Positions 29,424 through 39,720 of a DNA stretch of 64,000 bases are shown in pieces; within the stretch, counting starts at the first letter, position 1; each line of letters starts with the position of its first letter. Under the pieces are notes generated by a model that had not been told where the DNA came from, did no database searches, and saw only the letters and a program-made list of their open reading frames with translations. Location of the stretch: NCBI RefSeq assembly GCF_016808095.1, contig NC_068972.1, forward strand, positions 21,196,289-21,260,288, in the 5' to 3' direction. Origin of the DNA: Vigna angularis (taxonomy: Eukaryota; Streptophyta; Magnoliopsida; Fabales; Fabaceae). The position numbers and the translations under genes were made by a program.

Positions 29424-29432
29424 CAAAAATAA
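29424..29432. repeat. Left 9-bp target-site duplication of the Pack-MULE
   Basis: CAAAAATAA, repeated exactly at 30541-30549. Nine bases is the typical duplication length of Mutator-superfamily insertions. Confidence 0.9.
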
Positions 29433-29582
29433 GGGAGTTGCTCCCTCCACCCCCACACATCTCTTCCTCCACCTCCCCAATTTTTTAAAATGCCAATTAT
29501 ATCCTTCTAAAATGACAATTATAGGTCCTATAGGCGAAACGGATGTCTGAACTCTTCCGTAAAGCTTCTTCTCCATTTCCGT

Positions 29583-29901
29583 AAGGGTGCCACATGCCTT
29601 TGATGGATCATCCTTTGAAAAGCTAATGTCAACCCCACCAACGCATCTCAATTCTTCTCCCTTCTTATAACCAGGTTCACCTTCGCTGGATAATTTCCAT
29701 GAGAAACTGTCCTCTGTGATCAGCTTTTCCCTGAGAATGTCTTGTGTGCTGAAAAGCGTGATAGATGTTAAGGATTGAAAGAAAGGGAATAAAAAAATTT
29801 CAATTGTGGAATGTAGAATTGTAGAGACGTAACGTTATCCAAGTTTGGTGATCTCGTCAAGATTCTCACGATTGTGATGGTTCTTCAGGTGCTTCTTCCA
29901 T
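29583..29901 (-). pseudogene. Captured endonuclease V gene fragment (two exons and their intron)
   Basis: Minus strand. Exon-like block 1 is 29901-29834, starting ATGGAAGAAGC and ending just after a TGGATAAC stretch. An 85-bp GT-AG intron follows (29833-29749, ending CTTTTCAG). Block 2 is 29748-29583. Block 2 reads TQDILREKLITEDSFSWKL and, further on, RCVGGVDISFSKDDPSKACG, the N-terminal catalytic region of plant endonuclease V, including the GGVDISF strand with the metal-binding Asp. Endonuclease V cleaves nucleic acid near deaminated bases (inosine). Block 1 has two in-frame TGA codons, homology stops after the CGTL stretch, and the rest of the catalytic domain is absent. This is a non-functional captured fragment. 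Confidence 0.78.
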
Positions 29902-29986
29902 TGAGCAACACAAAAACCAAAGCTGTCTGAACTCTTTCTCGTACGTTGTCCTACTCGCATGTTGGGCCGATACCTATAGGCCACAT

Positions 29987-30086
29987 ATGACATCCTTAAA
30001 CGGATGTCAACATCCGTTTAAGGCAAAACGGATGTCGACATCCGTTTCGCCTTAAACGGATGTTGACATCCGTTGAAGGATGTCAT
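29987..30086. repeat. 100-bp near-perfect palindrome
   Basis: Two 50-base arms meet at GTC|GAC (30036/30037) with only two mismatched positions and no spacer. Each arm contains copies of an ACATCCGTTT / AAACGGATGT motif, so the palindrome is built of smaller inverted units. A related GAAACGGATGTCTGAAC lies at 29536-29552 in the same element. It would form a strong hairpin in RNA or single-stranded DNA. Confidence 0.95.
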
Positions 30087-30540
30087 CCGTCCAGAGGCAG
30101 CGTTGCTTTTTCGTTTCGTTTTTATTTTATGGCTCATGCAAGGATTATAGGCTTGGATATTAAAAGGATTATTGGAAGTATGGGAAGGCTTTAGGGTTTA
30201 GGATTATAGGAAGGATTATGACTACGTACCTGGAGAGGAACCACGACAAGGACACTACACCATAAACGCACTGCACCACCTACTGTACCGAGAACAAGAG
30301 GAAGATTGCTTGATAATTCTTTTCACGATCACCAAGCTTTGCAGAAAAATATTTTACTCATACAAGGAACTACGTAGGTTATCAGTTAAATATGTTATAA
30401 ATGAATAAAATTAAAAAACAATAATTTTAAAAGTAAAATTTTACTGAGGGGCAAAATAGTAAAGGAAAGGTGGAGGAAGGGGCAAAAAAGTAAAGGGGAG
30501 GTGGAGGAAGAGATGTGTGGGGGTGGAGGGAGCAACTCCC

Positions 30541-30549
30541 CAAAAATAA
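30541..30549. repeat. Right 9-bp target-site duplication of the Pack-MULE
   Basis: CAAAAATAA, an exact copy of 29424-29432. Confidence 0.9.
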
Positions 30550-31753
30550 ACGGGAAAAGAGATAAAGTAACGGGGCTGTTAGCTTAAGATGGACAATTTC
30601 TTTATGCACCTCATGTTTTATACATGCACGACTATTATCAAGTTACACCATGGTAATAGTTTTATAGAATGGGAGTGTTTGAGTGTTGTTAGTGGAGAAT
30701 TTATGGTGGTGGTGGTTGTTGGTGACTGGTGATTGCTAGTGATAATTTGTGTTGGTTCTTGTGGTCATTGGCGATGGTTTCTGTTTTGTGGTGGTTTCAA
30801 ATTATGCTTTCTAGATACTTCTCATATTATATATAATTTGGGAGTATTTTTTTTCTTTTACACGTTTTGGATTATGCGTTTCAAAAAACAAAATTTGTAT
30901 TTGAAATTGTGCATTTCGATATACAAATTTAGTTTTTTTTTTTTAATTTTCAAAGATTTTATTTCTTTTTATGAAAAGTCATTGTTAAATTTAATGAAAT
31001 CTCAATATTAGATCACAATGTTTGATGAAGTAGATAAGTTGTCAGATATGGAAGAGCTTAAAATAATTATGTGTCAAGTGCAATCAAATTGATTTGAGGA
31101 GTAGACCTTTTATAACAAATGAGATATATGAAATTTCATTGATTTGTGTAATAAATTTGACACTTGATGTCATTATGTTGTGATAGTGTATAAGTATTTG
31201 GTAAGTTAATCTCTGAACTTGGTTTTGTGAAAATTGCAAACTTTCTTTGCTTTCCTAACCTCCAATTGGTTTGCCCAGTAAATCTGGCACTCATGCATGA
31301 CTGGTTTATGACTCTTTTCAAACAATGTTAGGCCTTTCCAAAAGTGATTATCTTCGAGGTAAATGTTGCTGAAATACGTGTCTATAACATATCTCAGTTA
31401 CAACAATTGTTAGCTATAATCCAAGTTCGTTTCTCAATCCCGTAACATAGGTCAATTAAGGCAAATAGCAACCAAGTCGTGATGGTTAGCTATAATTTTC
31501 TCCTAGTGATTATTACAAGCAATAATAATAACAGTTCTCCGTTGATTACAGTTAATGAATGTGAGTAGACATTAACAGTATTCATCATAATGTAATGTAA
31601 TGTAATGAAAGGAAGGAGCCGTAAAAGAATTAGTGTGCGTGGTATAAGATGTGATCAAGCATTTTGTTCACTTGCAGAGTCACTTTAATGTAGTTACATG
31701 TGGCATGGCATGGCATCCTATTTGCAAGGCAAGGCAATTGACACAGCTTTAAA
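30550..31753. other. Spacer downstream of the G-gamma gene, no other gene seen
   Basis: GT-rich at 30660-30790 (GGTGGTGGTTGTTGGTGACTG), then AT-rich. The 3' UTR of the minus-strand G-gamma gene should lie just below 31754. Confidence 0.45.
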
Positions 31754-34520
31754 TCAAAGTATCCAACATCTACATGCTTGTGGATCTTGAGGCCCTTCAA
31801 ACCATCTATCCCATAAGAGGTTTACAGGTCCATGGACTCTGTCAGGAGATGAAATTGATGATGAGAACTCACTTCAATTACAACTATACCACCAAAATGA
31901 AATTAAAAGTAAACATGCACGTAATATAGCCATTTACTCTGGGAGTAGTGGATCAGGCCTACTTTCCATGTTTTGTAGCAAGCTGCACTACGTCAAGTGA
32001 AATTGTTTAGGCTCAGCATATTGCAGCAAACCACACATAAGACAAATATTTTAACATAAGTCTGTTTCAGATTTACATATAATAAAAATATACTACCATG
32101 AGCTTTTAGAAGGATATTTTTATTTCTCCTTTCACAAACAATAGAAACAAGTAATGAAACACTACTTACTCCGTGCATATGGTGGATACATTTTCTGTTT
32201 TCTCAAGCTCTTCCAGTTCTTCCTGTTTAACATCCGAGGAAAGAGAATTAATCCAAATGAAATGACAAATGCAGGAAAAGATTTGATTTTTCAGAGGGGC
32301 TAACTGTTTGCTTTGGCTTCCACTGAAAGAAAACATTCAACTTGGTAATGTGCCATAACGTTGATTTAATAGATCTCTTATGAAACATTCACGGATATAA
32401 CAAGAATGATGGGAACCATGAGCTTGTTTGGTTTGAGAAAACATTTGTGCCTTTTACAAATAATTACAAAACTTCTACCTACCTCATTTTAACTTTGCTT
32501 TCTTTCATAAACATTTTCACGGGAACAGTAAGTGATGTTTTGTAACTATTTGTGAAAATAAGAAATGAAATTAAAAATATTTTCTCAAGCCAAACAGACC
32601 TAAATGACCAAATTTTATGTATTTTTTACAAGTCATGGGAACCTTATTAAAACAACATGATTGTACATAGATTAAGAAAAGAGGTAAGGATTACAGAGAA
32701 TGAATTTAGTTTTATGTCAGGAAGCTATTTTGTCATCTACATAGGCTAATGAAAAGATATGAAAGTAAAAAAAAAGATACATATGCTTGATTTTATTAAA
32801 TAGGGAAAATAAATTATCTAGTGCACTGAAAGTGTTGTATAATGCTTTGGAAAAGAAGGGTTTGTGGCTTATATATGATAAGACAACTAGCCTGAAAACT
32901 CCCAGAGAAGAGACTATGAACTTTCCTGCAAAGTCTGTATTAGGCTTAGCCTTCTGTATTCAATCTAATCTAGGATGAGCTCACCATGGAACATACAAAA
33001 TATTATCCCTAAATACATACTGCTCATGGATGATATAGTTCAAATTTTAGAATCAAATGCTAACTCTAAACTTGAGGTTTTGGAACATACTTTGGAAATA
33101 AGGATTTTCAGTACAATAAGAGTAAAACAAACTACATGCATTGCAATTTAAAAAAGACGAGTATAATTTATAGGTAAAAATGGGAGATATCACATCAGAA
33201 GTTTCTAAGTTTAAATGTCTAAAATCAATAATACACAAAATAATATGGAGATTATTCAAGACGTCACACGCAAGATGCAAGTTAGGTGGTTGAAATGAAA
33301 TAAGGCATTGAAGTTTCCTTGTACTATTAGGAGTATAATTCACAAGCTCAAAGGGGAGTTTTCTCTCCTATTATACAACTGGCAATACTCAGTTGTAGAG
33401 AATATTAGACTCCATAGGAGTAACACAAGAAAAAAGTGATAGTAATACAAGTAAGAATGTTAAGATGAATGTATGATCATACAAGAAAATATACGATACA
33501 TAATAACTGATGTTATTAGTAAATTGCATGGTTTCAAGATCCGGGGAAAAAGGTTTGGCAATCAAGAAAGACAACAACTATAGCTTATCTCACTAAGTAA
33601 TGTGGGTAACATAACACCATTCGTCTAGGTTAGAGACCAAATCTTCACAAATATTATTTATCATGAGATCCCTCATAACAACCTCCTCCAATTTTCAATA
33701 GAACCGTGGTATCAAGGAGAACTGAAGATAATTTCAAATAGGGCAACAACTTTTCATTGCATCAAAATATATTAAACTGAGGAGCTTAAGAATAAGGAAA
33801 AAAATATAAAAGATCTGGAACTAGTTGATTTGTGAAACTAATTTCATAATTGCTATATTGCATTCTTCACCTGTAAATAACAAATGAATTGTTATTTAGG
33901 AACAGCTCAACCAGAGAAATAGACAGTTGCCATTGCAGCCATTGCAGAGGATCAAAATTTCTCTCAATGTAAAAAACTTAACCAGAAAAGTTGACACACT
34001 AGAATCACCAAGAGAGAAGCATAAAAATTGAAAGTCCTTTGCACTAATTTATCAAGCATGAAATAGAACAGAAAAACCAACAGCGGATTCCTTATATCTA
34101 AACAGAGAATCTCAAACTAGGGAGCAAATTGGGACTAAACGAATACATACCTATGACCCTAAGAGAAAACAAAATCAGAAAAATACGCGCAAATCATTTT
34201 TTAAAATTTTCTTCACTATGTTGTTTTTTCTGTTTTTAATTTTTCAGCAGTGAACTAGCATGCACACTATAAACAAACCGCAGTAGGAAATTGTTAATTC
34301 TACAGCATTTCTAGTACTAACTACATTTCCAAAATTGAAGAAAAATTATGAAATAGAAGAGAGAAGAAAGTGAACTAACTTGAAGAAATTTGGAGTCTTG
34401 GTCGAGACGCTTCAATTCAGCAAGAATCCGGTGTCTGCCTCTCTTATCAATTCCTCCTGCACCCGCAGCTGAAACAGGAACGGTTTCTTCATCCGCGGAC
34501 GACGCCGTTTCAGACGCCAT
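31754..34520 (-). CDS. Heterotrimeric G-protein gamma subunit (type A), 4 exons
   Basis: Exons in coding order are 34520-34380, 32222-32170, 31982-31938 and 31838-31754. All introns are GT-AG, phases join, and the product is 107 residues with a TGA stop. The N-terminal ~24 residues are Ala/Ser/Gly-rich. A coiled-coil region follows (about 29-59, RGRHRILAELKRLDQDSKFL onward into EELEELEKTENV), then RPDPLLP (73-79), LWDRWFEGPQ (87-96) and the C-terminal prenylation box CWIL (Cys104). These are the hallmarks of small plant Gγ subunits. The protein dimerises with Gβ and anchors it at the plasma membrane through the lipidated Cys. The start at 34520 gives the usual family N-terminus, but the frame stays open upstream to an ATG at 34607. 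Intron 1 is 2.16 kb and contains a possible MITE. Several soybean Gγ proteins resemble this one; which is the orthologue cannot be told. Confidence 0.92.
32421..32600. mobile_element. Possible MITE in G-gamma intron 1, about 180 bp
   Basis: The left end AGCTTGTTTGGTTTGAGAAAA is an imperfect inverted match to the right end TTTTCTCAAGCCAAACAGACC. The interior is non-coding. No clear target duplication was seen, so the superfamily (hAT or PIF/Harbinger) is open. Confidence 0.5.
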
Positions 34521-35709
34521 AAGAAAGCGTCGGCTACCACATTCAGCAAAACACCCCACCTTGCTTGCAACCTCGGCTGTGCTTAATATGACACAGATCT
34601 GAAACACTAAGCAATAATAACAATATTAACAGTAACAATTATTCACATTATTGTTATTACAGAGAAAAAGGAACTCTTAACTCTTAAGGGCTTATGCTGC
34701 TTTTCTCTAATCCTATTCCTCACTAAAGCCCTTTCTCTTTCTACATGTGCACCGCGCTCTCTTCAAAATCCAAATTATATACCCATCAAAAAGCGAGCCT
34801 TTTTTTCTCTCTCTTCCTGTCATTTTCATGCCCTTAAACTCTGCTTAAGTGATAACCATTAGCAAGACACTGTTGCAATCAAAGATGCTCTCTTTCTTTT
34901 TTTTTTCTTCACAACTTGGATAATAATGATTAAGAACAAGTTCATCCTTCTATTTATTCTTTATTCCCTTTTTTTAATTATTAGTTTCTTAATTCTGCAA
35001 CTGTTCAGAGTTCAGACTGTGATGCTTTAATTTTATTTTGTTTTCTCTGTTCAAAAAACTACCCTCTCTATCCCTACGCATAAAGGTACAATTTTTTTGT
35101 CTTCTATGGTTATAAAGAGAAGTCCAAACAAAACTTTGGAGGCTTGGTGTGGGTTCTGATGGAGAATGGGTCAATGGTTTCACAACATACTTGGTCCACT
35201 TCAAATTCCTTCAGCTTCTGTTGCTGAGAAACTGTGCGCTGCAATGGAAATAAAGGTTGCAGCATCTTGCTTCATCTTTGGAGTTTCGTGAACAAGAGTT
35301 ACTTCTTCAATCTGCTATGTTATTTAGAATGCCTGTGTGGGAAATTCAGGAGGATGCTTTGGTTGGACCAGGAACTGAAGATTATGTATTGCGAGTCTCG
35401 TAATGTGTGTTTGGTTATAGTGACAGAGAAAATCACTTTTTTATGGGAAATTTTTTAAGATAGAGAGAGTTGTGGTGTTTTTAAAATCACAACACCACGC
35501 ATGAACATATTTTAAAAAATATTTCACTATAAGAAATATTTAGAAGATGGGAGACCCGAAATTTCAAAATCAGTTTTTATCGAATTTTGAAACTGTTGCA
35601 ATTCAGTGCCGTATATTTTTACAAGTCCTTTGTAATTATATTTTTTTGTTTTCAGATTATCTTTATTATTTTATTTTTAGAGTAAGTAGATTGTTTGCAG
35701 AGTTAATTT
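34521..35709. other. Upstream region of the G-gamma gene and spacer
   Basis: 34521 to about 34900 should hold the 5' UTR and promoter of the minus-strand gene. It is rich in CTTTCTCTTT-type pyrimidine tracts. The mixed-composition part at 35090-35450 has short open frames without a recognisable domain. Confidence 0.4.
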
Positions 35710-35720
35710 AATTCTTAGTC
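35710..35720. repeat. Left 11-bp target-site duplication
   Basis: AATTCTTAGTC, repeated exactly at 37139-37149 on the other side of the long-TIR element. Confidence 0.85.
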
Positions 35721-35980
35721 GGTTAAACCCCTCGAAAGTCTTTACGTGGGATTCTTTTTAGTTAAAATTGGTCTTATAGGTTTCGTCAATTTGGTTCTTA
35801 ATATTAAAAAATTGATTCAATTAGTGTTCTGCCGTTAAATTGATTTAACGAGGTTAAGTTTTTTATGACCTGACACGTTTATGTGGTAAGTTTTTTATAC
35901 GTGGCACGTTCAAGCAAATTACATAGAATGTGAAATAAAAAAATAAAGTTTCTGATGATTGAAACCCAAATTAGGGTTTA

Positions 35981-36028
35981 TCTTCAACCTCCCTTCATCA
36001 TCTTCAACCTCCCTTCACCATCTTCAAC
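35981..36028. repeat. 20-bp tandem repeat, 2.4 copies
   Basis: Units start TCTTCAACCTCCCTTCA at 35981, 36001 and (partial) 36021. They lie just inside the left TIR of the long-TIR element. Confidence 0.9.
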
Positions 36029-36070
36029 TTTAGCGATTGATGCTCAGGGTTCATCACCAAATTAGGGTTT

Positions 36071-36532
36071 ATGAATTTATCAGTAATTAGGGTTCATCGT
36101 TTCAGTGGTGCTTTGTGCGAATTGGGGCTGGCGCTTTGGTTCGATAGTGTTCGCGATTTAGGATGGCTACTGTTTTTAGGATTTTCTGTTTGTAGGTTTG
36201 GTGGCTCTACGGAAGCTGGGTTCAAGGAAGACGAAGACACGAGGGGTTTTGCAGTGTTCACGCATGGAAGTCGCGAGATTGGCGTTCTCTTGGTTTTCTC
36301 TCTCTTTTTTTGGGTTCTCCTCTTCTTTGCAAGTGTGAGGCGATTGATGAAGGAGGAGAAGATGAACCGAGGTTTCGTGATTCTGGGTTTTGTTGCAGTT
36401 GAAGGTGGAGCGATTGCAACGATGTGGTTGATTATGAAGTTCTCGCACTTGGTTTCTGAGTGTGTTTCCAGGTCACGATGCTGCAAGGGATGCGCTGCTT
36501 GCGCGATGACAGAGACGAACTCACGTTGGTGA
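36071..36532 (+). CDS. Hypothetical 153-aa ORF inside the long-TIR element
   Basis: ATG at 36071, stop at 36530-36532. The region is less AT-rich than its surroundings. The translation has two hydrophobic stretches (about residues 25-41, and 76-91 around LLVFSLFFWVLLFFAS) and a Cys-rich tail (RSRCCKGCAACAM). I recognise no family. Plus-strand sequence further on (36541-36720) has an exon-like stretch and a possible acceptor ATCATGCAG at about 36686-36694, so the ORF may be the first exon of a captured gene fragment. The opposite strand is also open at 36094-36486, which lowers confidence that either frame is translated. Confidence 0.3.
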   Translation: MNLSVIRVHRFSGALCELGLALWFDSVRDLGWLLFLGFSVCRFGGSTEAGFKEDEDTRGFAVFTHGSREIGVLLVFSLFFWVLLFFASVRRLMKEEKMNRGFVILGFVAVEGGAIATMWLIMKFSHLVSECVSRSRCCKGCAACAMTETNSRW

Positions 36533-37138
36533 TGGTGGCGGTTGATGGGCTTCTACTATGCAAAAGATTACAAAAACTCGAAGTTCTCTGGTTCAATTGA
36601 TGCTTTCAAAAAAATGGTATAACTAGCAAATTCTGGGTTCTCATTATTTGACTTCATAATAATTATTGTCTAATTTCATTGATATATCATGCAGGAAATG
36701 ATTTCTGTAGAAGATTGGCCATGAAGGGTGTAACTAAACTGCAAACTTTTGGATCAGTTTTCAATATTTTAATACATGTTTTTAGGAGTAAGGAGATCCC
36801 ACAAAATTTGATTTACTCATTCCTTTTGTTCATTTTCTTTTCCAGTTTAATATTGGGGTTGTTATAATATGAATTTCCTTATTTCCATGTGGTTACTAAG
36901 AGGGAAATTAGGGTTTCTGTTGTTGGGGAAGATGACGCTGACGTGGCAAGAGTGATGTGGCAAAAACTAGCCACGTCAACGTGTCAGGTCATAAAAAACT
37001 TAACCTCGTTAAGACAATTTAACGGTAGGGACCCAATTAAGTCAATTTTTCAATATTAAGGACCAAATTGGCGAAACCTAAGATAGGGATCTAACTGGGA
37101 AAATCCCACATAAATAAGGACTTTCGAAGGGGTTTAAC

Positions 37139-37149
37139 AATTCTTAGTC
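37139..37149. repeat. Right 11-bp target-site duplication
   Basis: AATTCTTAGTC, an exact copy of 35710-35720. Confidence 0.85.
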
Positions 37150-37271
37150 ATGTCATAATAATATAGTTTTAATATAGATTAACGATGGACATAGTTATGA
37201 CACTCACATTTTTTTCTTGTGCAATTATACTAGGTTGAAGGTTAGATTTATATTTCTTATAGTTTTTATTA

Positions 37272-37847
37272 TGGTTTTCAAAATGAGTCATTCGGACCAA
37301 CTCGGCTCAACTCATTATGGGGCTAATCCAACCTAGTTTATTTATCATTGAAAAAAAAATTAAATCTGACCCAGACCACCACAGGTTAATGGGTTAAATG
37401 AGTTGATTCACTGACTCACTTAATTACAATATTTATATTTAGGATCAATTAAACATATGATTTCATTCACACAAAAAAATAACAAAATCTTCTCAACAAA
37501 ATTTTGAGTAGCTTCGTAATGATTTAGTTTTGTTTTTGCATAAAATTGAGTTACTAAGTATAAAGTTGTATATTTTTCATGTTGCCTAATTATTCTATAC
37601 AAAAATGATTCCACGCCAGCCTCGGTTTTAAGATTTTGTAAAATGCATAACTTAACAAAAACAATACTTATTAGAAAAATTACATCGGTTCGTGAGCCAA
37701 CTCGACTCACCACAGATTCAACTCGAGTGAGCCGGATTCAAAATTAACCTGTATTGAAATTTTAAATTATTTTTTTTTCAGCACAATCTGATCCGAACTC
37801 GTGGTGGACTGGATTGACTCACGAGTTCTAACTCGTTTTGACAACAA
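37272..37847. mobile_element. hAT-like non-autonomous element, about 576 bp
   Basis: The ends TGGTTTTCAAAATGAGTCATTCGG and the inverted right end (minus strand TTGTTGTCAAAACGAGTTAG) match imperfectly. The flanks are dense in 'GAGTTGACTCACGAGTT / AACTCGACTCACC' motifs, a layout I associate with legume hAT-type MITEs. No clear 8-bp duplication was found, so ends and superfamily are provisional. Confidence 0.45.
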
Positions 37848-38040
37848 TTTTCTACCTTTTTCACATCCTAACAATGCATAACTCTTCCTCCCATATTGAC
37901 TATTAATTGGATCAAATCTCATAATAACAACAACAAACCTAAGCTCTATAGAAATACCTTGCATCCACTCAAATAACTTATCATGTGTATAAAATACCTC
38001 ATCAGTTATAAAATTCCTAGCATAATCACCATCAACCACT
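37770..38040 (-). pseudogene. MULE/FAR1-type transposase N-terminal fragment
   Basis: A minus-strand frame from 38039 reads NFITDEVFYTHDKLFEWMQG, then ELRFVVVIMRFD and YALLGCEKGRKL. This matches the DNA-binding N-terminal pattern of plant MULE-type and FAR1-related proteins (target-length motif, hydrophobic VVVIMR strand, GCE/KG-R). It is a short, isolated piece without DDE or SWIM domain. The family call is from pattern memory. Confidence 0.5.
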
Positions 38041-39555
38041 CATTTTTAGGGACAAAGATTTTATTTACTTCATCTGAGTGCATGAAGCCTAAAAAATAAT
38101 ATTTCATCTCCAATACGAAAATTGTAATCACCTACAAACAACACAAACTAATGAATACATAATTCTCTCCAAGCATAATTGCATAATTTCACATCAATGC
38201 ATCTCATTTCCATATTACAATATTCGTGTTATGTACTGGATTACAAATCCGATATGACTGGGAAAAGAAAACCAGATTACAAAATTTGGGTGAATTGATG
38301 TGGACTAGATTATGAAATTCAGTATGAACTTATGGAATCTAATCAATAGATTTCAGAATGTAGTGTGCAACACTTGATTCGGGAAAACCGTACTAGATAT
38401 CAAAATCTAGTTAAATTTTCTCAAATACCAGATTTTGAAATCGAGTGAGTACACCCCCTAAAAATCCATACCAAATTTCATAATCCGGTCAACATCCATT
38501 TTCTGGATTTCGTTCTTCACTGATTCGATTTGTTATCCATATTTGGTGAACCAAACCAGAATGTGAAATCCGGTGAAAAAATTCCTTATAACCGAATTCC
38601 ATAATCAAATTCTTCCACAACCAAAATCCAAAATACCCTAAATCATCACACCTGAAACCTCTTCTTTAATACTTCATACCAAAATGTTATCCGGATTTGA
38701 AGTTGAAGATTACTTTGTTGAAATAATCTTCGACCAAACCTCTTTGAATAAATGCTTAGTTCTTTAATGTAAAGCAAAACGAGATTTTTGTGAGCAAGAG
38801 GAAGAATGTTTGAATTTAGGTTAAGGAAGAAGAGTTTTATGGAGAAAGGAAGAAGAGAGCTGTATTAATTTATTTAATTATTTAATATAGGGATAAAATG
38901 GGAATAAAAAGAAAATTTGGAGTGTAGGAAGAAATCTCTAATATTTATGTTGTTAATAAAATAAATAATCATGACAAAATATATATATATATATATCCCG
39001 TGACAAGAAGTCAAATATGAAACTTAATTTACATTTATCAACACATAGTTTTCCTAAAAGTACTTGATTTTTTTTTATTAATATAGTGAGAACAATACAA
39101 TATGATCTACATTATCAAAAATAATAATTGTAATTGTTATTGATTAGAAAAAAAAAAACTTCGAGTGACGTCAATTAAAAGGAATCTAAAATGAGATAAA
39201 TTTTAAAAATAATGTGTTTGACATAAGTCGAAAAATATTATTGATGTTAAATGAGTAAATCCTAATTAAAGTTGGTTGACAAATAACATCAATAATCCGG
39301 TGTCACGTAAAACACAAACATAATTGACTTTACTGTAAAGGAAGTATTTATTATTTATAAAAAAAAATATTCATTACAAGAAAATTTATAAATAATGAGT
39401 AAAAATATATTTAAAGACTAAATTTTTTATTATAAATCAATTTAGAAATAAATTTTCTTAGTAGTCAAAACTTTTGGTAACTAACGTTAGTGATCAATTT
39501 AAATACCAATTCATAATAGAAACTATTTTAGTTACTAATTTAGAAACTGATTATA
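38041..39555. other. Degenerate TE-derived intergenic DNA
   Basis: From about 38225 to 38600 variants of 'CCAGATTACAAAATTTGG / AAATCCGGT' recur in both orientations like subterminal TE repeats. The block ends near 38934 with 'GGAGTGTAGGAAGAAAT', also seen near 29390. A short (AT)n run lies at 38979-38996. No gene is seen. Confidence 0.4.
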
Positions 39556-39720
39556 ATATTTTAGGATTAAATATGTTTTTAGTCCCTAAACTATCAAGTG
39601 ATCTTGGTTTTGTCCATCTTCGAAAGTTTTGTTCATTTTCGTCCTTACTTTTGAAACTCGTATTTTTAGTCCTTAAAATGTAACGGCGTTAAATTTTCAG
39701 TGAGGTGGCAAACGACGCGT
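39556..39720. mobile_element. Truncated end of a common legume-type repeat
   Basis: The segment starting 'TTAGGATTAAATATGTTTTT' and continuing with AGTCCCTAAACT and GTCCTTA is a terminal sequence I associate with abundant legume DNA-transposon relics. The opposite end is missing, so it looks truncated near 39720. Confidence 0.45.

Larger units (their letters stand above)
29433..30540. mobile_element. Mutator-like element (Pack-MULE), 1108 bp, complete
   Basis: The element is bounded by 46-bp perfect terminal inverted repeats starting GGGAGTTGCTCCCTCCACCC (29433-29478 and 30495-30540) and by a perfect 9-bp target duplication CAAAAATAA. It encodes no transposase. The left half holds a minus-strand fragment of an endonuclease V gene including an intron, and the middle holds a 100-bp near-perfect palindrome. 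Capture of cellular gene fragments between Mutator ends defines a Pack-MULE. Identical long TIRs and an intact duplication suggest a fairly recent insertion. The origin of the right half (30087-30494) is unknown. Confidence 0.88.
35721..37138. mobile_element. Mutator-like element with long TIRs, 1418 bp
   Basis: The left end GGTTAAACCCCTCGAAAGTC and the right end GACTTTCGAAGGGGTTTAAC are inverted copies. The inverted similarity continues inward for about 175 bp (35721-35895 versus 36964-37138), including AACGAGGTTAAGTTTTTTAT and GACCTGACACGTT, with scattered mismatches. An exact 11-bp duplication AATTCTTAGTC flanks it. Long TIRs and 9-11-bp duplications fit the Mutator superfamily. No transposase is present. 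The interior has a 153-aa ORF and a 20-bp tandem repeat. Confidence 0.8.
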
